A stretch of 64,000 nucleotides of DNA. Source: Nageia nagi (Eukaryota; Pinophyta). The number at the start of each line of letters is the position of its first letter. Within the stretch, counting starts at the first letter, position 1. The position numbers were made by a program, and so were the translations under genes. The notes under the pieces were generated by a model. That model did not search any database. It worked only from the letters and a program-made list of their open reading frames with translations, and was not told the origin of the DNA. Positions 57,626 to 64,000 of the stretch are shown here, piece after piece. The stretch spans positions 39,618,001-39,682,000 of the forward strand of contig JBITNC010000002.1 in NCBI GenBank assembly GCA_050084985.1, written 5' to 3'.

Positions 57626-58269
57626 ATAGGCTAATAGCGAAAAGGTGGCAAGAAGGGTAGCAGAAAGTGTGCTCTATTAATAGAAATTATTTTTACATCA
57701 AATGCAGTTTAAGCAGATGAGCTCAATTCAATAAGCACTTTCAGAGATAAAAGGTTTCTGCACAAACTCTATAAGAGATATATGTAAAGAAACTTAAGGC
57801 TAAAAGCTGCACAGAATCTATGGACCAAGAATCTTCTAATACGGATAGCAGCACTAACAGAAGGATCATGGGAATGGAATGGAAGGCAGAGCAAAAAGAG
57901 GTCCACCCACAACTTTTGAAAGGAGATGATGTTGAGATGGAGCAAAATACAATGCCTAATATCATAAGCCAAACTGTGAATCTATGGACCAAGAGGGACA
58001 TGACGCGGTTGATAAATACTGTGGACTGAGAATAACAAATAGGGAGGATAAACAATAAGGTAAAAGGCTATCAAGCAGAAACAAAGGTCAAGTACCACTT
58101 AATTCAGGATGCAATCAGGAGAGACAATTACAATCCAAAAAAATGCAAGCCGCACCCTCGGCTGCAAAGAGCTAGATGCTGGAGTTGAATAACTCATTCG
58201 TGCTTCCTTACTCATGGCCATGATTGCTGGCCTTTTAATTCACCACAGTAAAAGATTTTCAAAACCTTT

Positions 58270-58577
58270 TTAAAAGTTGTTACCCAAATGCCAATCATAA
58301 AATATGTTTTCTTAACCATGCACCCAATCTTTTCCTTGTTTTTGGGATGATTTTTTAAATTTTTCAAGTCTCTAGCATTTTAAATTGTGACCCCTGGTAA
58401 AAAAAAAGATATTAAAAATTTGTTATTTTTAAATTAGAATATAAATACAAAAAAATCTGTTACCAAAATGCCAATCTAAAAATATGTTTTCATAACCATG
58501 TACCCAATCTTTTCCTTGTTTTTGGAGTGATTCTTTAAATTTCTTAAGTCCAGCATTTTCAACTGTGACCCCCAGAA
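58270..58577. repeat. About 175-bp tandem repeat, copies 1-2 (interrupted array)
   Basis: Units share GTTACCNAAATGCCAATC, AATATGTTTTC, ACCCAATCTTTTCCTTGTTT and an end in TGTGACCCC. Copy 1 starts near 58276, copy 2 near 58455. A third copy lies at 59312-59500, beyond the retrocopy. Confidence 0.75.
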
Positions 58578-59311
58578 GCAACCTGATGCAAATAGTTGTC
58601 GACTGCAGCAAAATTTGGGTTGGAACAGGCTTTGTGTGGCAACCCAGTATAATGAAAAAGATACAAGTTTCCCTCCACCCTTCTACAGACATAGATTGCA
58701 GAACTGGATCGCTTGGAGTCTGAGAAGCGGTCTTCTTGATTGCAGGCAGATAACAATATCATGACGTTAATTGTGCTTAACATTAATAATGATCATAAAC
58801 CTACTTTCTATATGAGACAGGACTCCTTTGTTGGAATATTTATAATTTCCCATGGATTGCAGCAGATAGGGGTGCATGGTGCCGGGGAAGGCATTAATGT
58901 TGTTGGGAAAATGGTCTCATCACACACTTGCCGGAAACCTCAATGCTTCAGAGGGCTGCAATCAAATTGGGATCGGAGGATGCTTCAAACGAGTATCAGG
59001 CAAAGGTATCTCTCAACCAGGACCCTGTTTGGAAATCCATCGAGAAGATTGACTCTAACCATCCTGCTACAATCAAAGAAATTGAAGAGAATATGGCTGC
59101 ACAAGTACTCTCGATCCTGGGAAAAGAAAATTATAGTCACAAAAGTGACAAAAATGATGAAACATCTGGAAACGGTTATGATATTTTGATATCTTGTAAG
59201 CCATGTATACCTACCTAAGTAACGGTTGTGGTACTATGTAAATGCTAATCTTGTAAACAGGTTTTAGGACCTTGTCTTAAATAAACCCTTTTTTACCATT
59301 ACAAAAAAAAT
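58578..59311 (+). pseudogene. Retroposed cDNA of an unidentified gene, with poly(A) and flanking duplication
   Basis: Coding-like DNA: the frame from about 58740 reads FIISHGLQQIGVHGAGEGIN then VVGKMVSSH. After a 2-base slip in CACACAC (58923-58929) it continues LPETSMLQRAAIKLGSED, LNQDPVWKSIEKIDSNHP and MAAQVLSILGKENY to a stop near 59216. An AATAAA signal at 59280-59285 is followed by an A-rich end at about 59302-59310. The flanks TGTGACCCCCAGAA (58564-58577) and TGTGACTCCAGAA (59312-59324) look like a 13-14-bp target duplication. I do not recognise the parent protein. No intron is visible in the insert. Broken by the frameshift, so probably a pseudogene. Confidence 0.65.
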
Positions 59312-59500
59312 TGTGACTCCAGAAAACAAAGATGTTAAAAAAATTGTTATTTTTAAATTATAATATTAATACAAAAAAAGCTGTTACCAAAATGCCAATT
59401 ATAAAATATGTTTTCTTCACCAAGCACCCAATCTTTTCCTTGTTTTTGAGATTATTTTTTAATCTACTAAGTCTAGCATTTTTTATTGCCATTGAAGATT
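59312..59500. repeat. About 175-bp tandem repeat, copy 3
   Basis: Starts TGTGACTCCAGAAAAC and continues with GCTGTTACCAAAATGCC, AATATGTTTTCTTCACC and ACCCAATCTTTTCCTTGTTT, the same unit as at 58.27-58.58 kb. Confidence 0.75.
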
Positions 59501-61082
59501 TTTTTCAAATTTTCAATATATATTAAGCCTGTAAAATATGGATTTTTTGGTGCTTACATTAAATTCACAGATTTGGGCAAAAACTACTATGCTAATGAAT
59601 TCATGAATGGCAACGTGTTGATATAGTTTATCTTCATCAATAAAGTGTTTCTCGATGGTATAAGCACAAAAAAATCCAATCCTCTGACTTGTATGCAAGC
59701 AAATTCAACCTATTGGAAAGCTAAAGTGCTTTTTTACCAGGGAATACTAAACCTTTTTATCCAGAAATACATAGTATAGTGATTTGTGTCCCTCAAGAAA
59801 GCTCAATACAAATATTACTTCATTGTTGAATAGTTCATTGTTGAATAACTTGCCCTATTTCTTTACCCAATTTTGGGGGCAAAAATTCACAATCACATGC
59901 TAGAGATTGCAAGTGGCTCTTAAGTCAGGACTATGAATTGAATAAAGGAATATTATTTCATCACTCAACATGTTGAAGGAAGAGCAATGCAATTTGGGAA
60001 TTCAACTCATGCCAATGCTGGCAGCCGTGTTCTTGAACACCTGAATGGAATGGTCAAAACGTGTGGTAATGCCTAGATTTGAGCACTACTACTGTTGTCT
60101 TAGGAATATACAAATATGATTAGAATGAAACTTGTATCAGGGCTTATCAAATGCCACTTATATTTTCTTATGTTTTCATTTATTTTGTAGTAATCATTTA
60201 TGTCAATGGTGTTATAGATACCTTAATTTGATTTTATATTTATTTAAAATCTAATTATAAATATCACAAATTATTATTAATTAAATGTTGTTTATTTAGA
60301 TATTTTCTATAATAATGGATTAATGGTCGAACTTTCCTTGTTGACAGGTACATAAAGGAGAGGAGACGCACTAGTCCACTATAAGACCTTCTCAAGACTT
60401 GATATGCAGAAAAACAACTTCATGGTGTTTATTAACGTCGCCTATCAAACTTAAGATTGGTTTACCTGAGCTTTCTTATGCACTTTGCGATCTTGCAAAC
60501 ATATTTTCTAACATCCTTTCAGGTGGTTGAAGTTGTGATCTTGATTGTACATGGCGGAAACATAAGAAGATGACCAGCAGTGGCCTATTTTGGATAGGGA
60601 AGACCATCAATGACCCCTTCTTAGGTGAATTGGTGATCCAAATTTCACCATTGGCTGTTGATGATCCTTCTCAATACAGATCCACCTTCCATTTTGCAAG
60701 CCAGGTACACCATACTGGTAAGTTCAATAATTTCGTGATTCATTTCATACTTCCTGTAGGTTTATCATTCATTTATGGTTTATGCCCTAGATATTGTTTG
60801 TCATAGCGATTATATGCATTCAGCTAAAGCAGATATTTTGGATCATAGTTTATTGATATTTATCTGTCAAATCTAATTTTAAATATCTACAAATTTGGTA
60901 AACCAACGTGTCTTACAAAAACCCTAGAATTTTAATTTTAAGGTATTGCATTTTCTGAGAAGTTTATCATTGGAAACCCTAGGTTTTGTTTTCTTTGTAG
61001 TTATCTTAATTTTCAAAAAGATTTACAAATCATATTGTTGGAAAAACATTGAAAAATTTAGGGATTTTTATTTTGTGGAATT
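59501..61082. other. Intron of the JmjC gene, nothing firmly recognised
   Basis: AT-rich. A short open stretch at 60570-60720 (SSGLFWIGKTINDPFLGE) looks coding-like but has no motif I know; it may be part of the gypsy fragment that follows. Confidence 0.35.
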
Positions 61083-62407
61083 TTGTTTTTGAAGAAAACA
61101 CTAGATTTTGCAAATGTGGAGTTTGAAGTTAGCCCTTGGTATCAAGAGATCTATGAGTACGTCAAGAATAACATCATTCTCAGTAGTTTGCAAGCAATAG
61201 AAAAGATGAATGAAAAAATCAGATTGAAGCATCATACAGCCAAGTATGTTATTATAGGCAATGCTCTCTATAGAAGATCATATGAGGGACTTTGTTGAGA
61301 TGTCTTCATCATAAAGAAATAGAGACAGCTTTAGGAGAAGCTCACGAAGGCATATATGGAGGTCAATTTAATTGAAAATCAGTTTATCAAAGACTTCTTA
61401 TAATGGGGTATTATTGGCCATCCATGGAAAAATATTATTTTGATCGTGTGAACAAGTCTCTAAACTGCCAAAAGCATGCAAATTTGCAATTAACACCTTC
61501 TCAAGAGTTGAATACCATCACATCTCCTTGGCCATTCTCAATGTGGGCCATAGATCTCATTGGTGTAGTCAATCCAAACTCAAGCAACAGGCACAAATTC
61601 ATCATAACAGCAACAAAATATTACACCAAGTGGGTGGAGGCAATTCCAATGAAGTCACCAGTTTCAAGTAAGTTGATCAATTTCATTGTTGAAAATATCA
61701 TTACTAGATTTGGCATTCATTCAACAATCCTTATGGATAATGGGCCTAATCTAGCTAGAAAGTAGATGAAAAAAATTTGTAAGACATTCCACACTTAGCA
61801 AAAGTTTTCTACCCCATATTACCCTCAAGGCAATGGTTAAGTTGAAGCATCAAACAAAAACAATCTGAAATATCTTATGCCAAACAATCAAGAAAACTGA
61901 AGAAATCGGCATGTGCAACTTCCATATGCTTTATGGGCATATTGCACAAGTATCAGAACTACAATAGAGGAAACTCATTTTTCCCTTGTTTATGGTGATG
62001 AAGCAGTAATACCTTTGGAACTTGAGATCCCATCTTTGAGAGTTTCACTCAAAAGGATTATCAAAGAAGAAGATCAAAGAATAGCAACATTGCATCAGTT
62101 GGAAGCTTTAGATGAAAAGAGAATAAATGCTGTTGAAGATCTCACATCATATCAGAACAGGTTGAAAAGAGCATATGGTAAGAAAATCAAACCTAAGGAG
62201 TTTCAAGCAGAAGAGTTGGTACTTCTTGAAAATGTTTACAATACAATTGCATCTCAAGAGTTCAAAGGCAAATTTGAGCGAAATTGGATAGGCCACTATG
62301 TCATCATTGCAAATTTCGGCAAAGAAGCTTACAAATTGTCAAATATGGAAGAATAAGAACTTAAGAAGTCTTTCAACATCTGGAATTTGAAGAAATTATA
62401 TGCTTGA
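61083..62407 (+). pseudogene. Ty3/gypsy integrase fragment (Tat-like)
   Basis: GYYWPSMEKYYFDRV and CQKHANLQLTP are from the zinc region; AIDLIGVVNPNSSNRHKFI, TRFGIHSTILMDNGPNL and YYPQGNG are the catalytic core; LPYALWAYCTSIRTTIEE and PKEFQAEELVLLENVY the C terminus. It resembles the integrase of the 5.2-17.9-kb element (FIGVINPNSSSGHKFI) but is a different, older copy with stops. No LTR was recognised. Confidence 0.82.
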
Positions 62408-62860
62408 CACAAACAGATTATCACAAACAAGTCGTTCCCCGGAAATAATTGGGATTATTAGCTGGGCAGATGGCATCTAAAGTAATTTCAAAAACTCAGT
62501 ATGCAAGAAAAGGACGCTAGCAGTCCCTTTTCCCGAAAATAAAGACTGTCAGCGGTCCAATTTGGTATGTTTCTTAAAAAAAAAAATCAAGTTCTCCATT
62601 TAAAGTATCTTCAAGCATTCCAGTATTATCAGTTCTTTTTGTAAAATTCCAATCTCATTTACAAAAATGAAACATTTCTCAACATCAATTTCTTGTTTGA
62701 TTATTTGCAAAAATTGTCACAAGAAACAACTCAAGTAATCAATTCAAGGGCAAAGCATGCATTCTCTGTCATTGACCTTAATTTCATACTCCAAGATATG
62801 GCTAGAATAGCATCTTTGAATCATGGAACATTAAATGTAGAACCGCAAACGGTCCATTTT

Positions 62861-62940
62861 AATGATATTAGATGTTGTTTTGATTGTAATAATACTTAAG
62901 CTATTTGCAAAAATAATTCAAAACAACATCTAATATCATT
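62861..62940. repeat. Perfect 23-bp inverted repeat with 34-bp spacer
   Basis: The arms are 62861-62883 and 62918-62940; the left arm begins AATGATATTAGATGTTG and the right arm ends CAACATCTAATATCATT. No mismatch. A transcript would fold into a hairpin. Confidence 0.85.
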
Positions 62941-63826
62941 CAGTTGATGCCAATCAAGTGAATCATGTTACATACATACCTTACTTTAATACAAAACCTC
63001 ACAATATTAATAAGAAATTAAGATGTACAACTACTACAGAGTATATTATATGCCTTACGTTTTTCTTCTTAGAAAACATCTAGTGACACCTTGCCAGGTT
63101 AAAAGCTACTCACACCTAACAAGCGAGTAACATAATTCCTTTTCTTTAGCAATATAAAAATTCAATTCCAAGGTTTAAAACCTATTTTGCTTGAATAATT
63201 TACTATTAATGATCATAAATTTATCATGCTACATATAATACACACATTATATAAATTTATTTTTCTTATCCTATATATTGTAAAAGTAAAGTAAGTAAAC
63301 ATTTCACATCCTAAAATTTATTAATTTTTATCGATTTGTAAAGGTTTGTAAATATCACTTGAAACCTTAAATGCAAATGCCTTTACATCTCACTTGACTC
63401 CCAAACTGCTTGGACGATATTTACAGAATACAATACAACCTTAAATAAGAATAATAGATAGAGCTAGCTTATTGAAATATTAAAGAGAAAGAATATTAAT
63501 TTTAATATAATAATAAATTGCTTCGATGGTTCCATTATTGTTCCAATCGCCCCCTACTATTATTATTTAAGATTTAATTAAAGGGAAGTTTGGAAAAGCT
63601 TCTAGAAAAATTCAATCATACCCGTATGCTGTGGCATTCTGTTCTTGATCTATTCCTTTGATGGCAGTATCAATCTTTTTTGGTGAGTAGGCAGGGCAAA
63701 ACCATTCCAAATGAAATTATTTCCTCTATATGAACAAACTAGTTATTACCCTACATTCTGTAACTGCCGGGTAAGTGAATTTCGTTTCTCATACATCTGA
63801 AATTTTTAGGATTCAAAGCTACATAC
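62941..63826. other. Intron of the JmjC gene, nothing recognised
   Basis: AT-rich DNA up to the GTATGT donor (63826-63821 on the minus strand). No feature seen. Confidence 0.45.
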
Positions 63827-64000
63827 CTACAGCGCAGAAATGCGGGCAAAGCTGGAAGAAGGCCCTGTAAGAGAACATCTTCAATGAGCGATGGATCCAA
63901 CAATGAGTTGCGCAGCATAGTGAGGATATAATTCTGCAAACTAACAGCCGTGGATTGTGCCATTGCTGTTTTAATCCGTGCAGCAGATGCCAGCAATAGG
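63827..64000 (-). CDS. NO66: Upstream exon of the JmjC/NO66-type gene (runs off the window)
   Basis: The open frame from the right edge reads LLASAARIKTAMAQSTAVSL, LQNYILTMLRNSLLDPSL and LPALPAFLRC, a helical segment. It ends at a GTATGT donor (63826-63821) two bases into a codon; adding the first base of the exon at 55751 gives Ser and keeps the frame. The 5' end lies beyond the window. The assignment rests on strand, phase and the matching helical style, not on a catalytic motif. Confidence 0.6.

Noticed and set aside
1-64000. A new defence, toxin or biosynthetic gene system
   Set aside because: Apart from one oxygenase gene, all coding-like DNA belongs to retroelements, MITEs or retrocopies. 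The novelty lies in the pol-less elements and their shared ORF and hairpins.

Overview
This is a stretch of plant nuclear DNA, most likely from a conifer or other gymnosperm. The points behind that are AT-rich sequence, decayed LTR retroelements nested inside each other, and one host gene whose small exons are separated by introns of about 8 and 15 kb filled with retroelements. There is no bacterial, plastid or mitochondrial gene organisation. The species call is an inference.

Host gene (minus strand). Three exons are visible: 63827 to beyond the right edge, 55518-55751, and 38656-40124 (or -40140). The last carries a complete JmjC/cupin core of the NO66/MINA ribosomal-oxygenase type with an intact HxD...H iron triad. 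The gene runs off the window on the right; its last exon(s) were not found on the left. Everything from about 38.6 to 63.8 kb is therefore intronic in this gene apart from these exons.

Left part (1-29.6 kb, plus orientation). Degenerate LTR-type units of one family, called A, C and B here, alternate LTR-like DNA with decayed ORF copies. Their LTR-like DNA is built from repeated imperfect hairpins bounded by GGCGCA-type ends. Unit A is split by a young 12.75-kb Ty3/gypsy element (5194-17945, minus strand, LTRs TG...CA, target duplication CAAAG). That element encodes gag, a pol with an archaeal-type RNase H placed before the reverse transcriptase, and a roughly 1,170-codon additional ORF before its 3' LTR. 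The additional ORF resembles the only ORF carried by A and B, which suggests that the large pol-less units are non-autonomous relatives of the autonomous element or of one like it.

Middle (29.6-38.6 kb). Unassigned DNA, a 366-bp hAT-like MITE, then a plus-strand Ty1/copia element (32280-37430) that itself holds a second 308-bp hAT-like MITE.

The large host intron (40.1-55.5 kb) holds a four-layer nest: host intron, plus-strand copia fragment, minus-strand copia element (42814-52486, TSD TTATG), and a 4.64-kb pol-less TG...CA element (46060-50700, TSD GGTTG). A third hAT-like MITE lies in the outer copia. The 8-kb host intron holds a LINE-type DUF4283 fragment, a retroposed cDNA with poly(A) and flanking duplication, two short tandem-repeat families, a gypsy integrase fragment and a perfect 23-bp inverted repeat.

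All coordinates and motif readings were made by eye; no alignment or database search was run.
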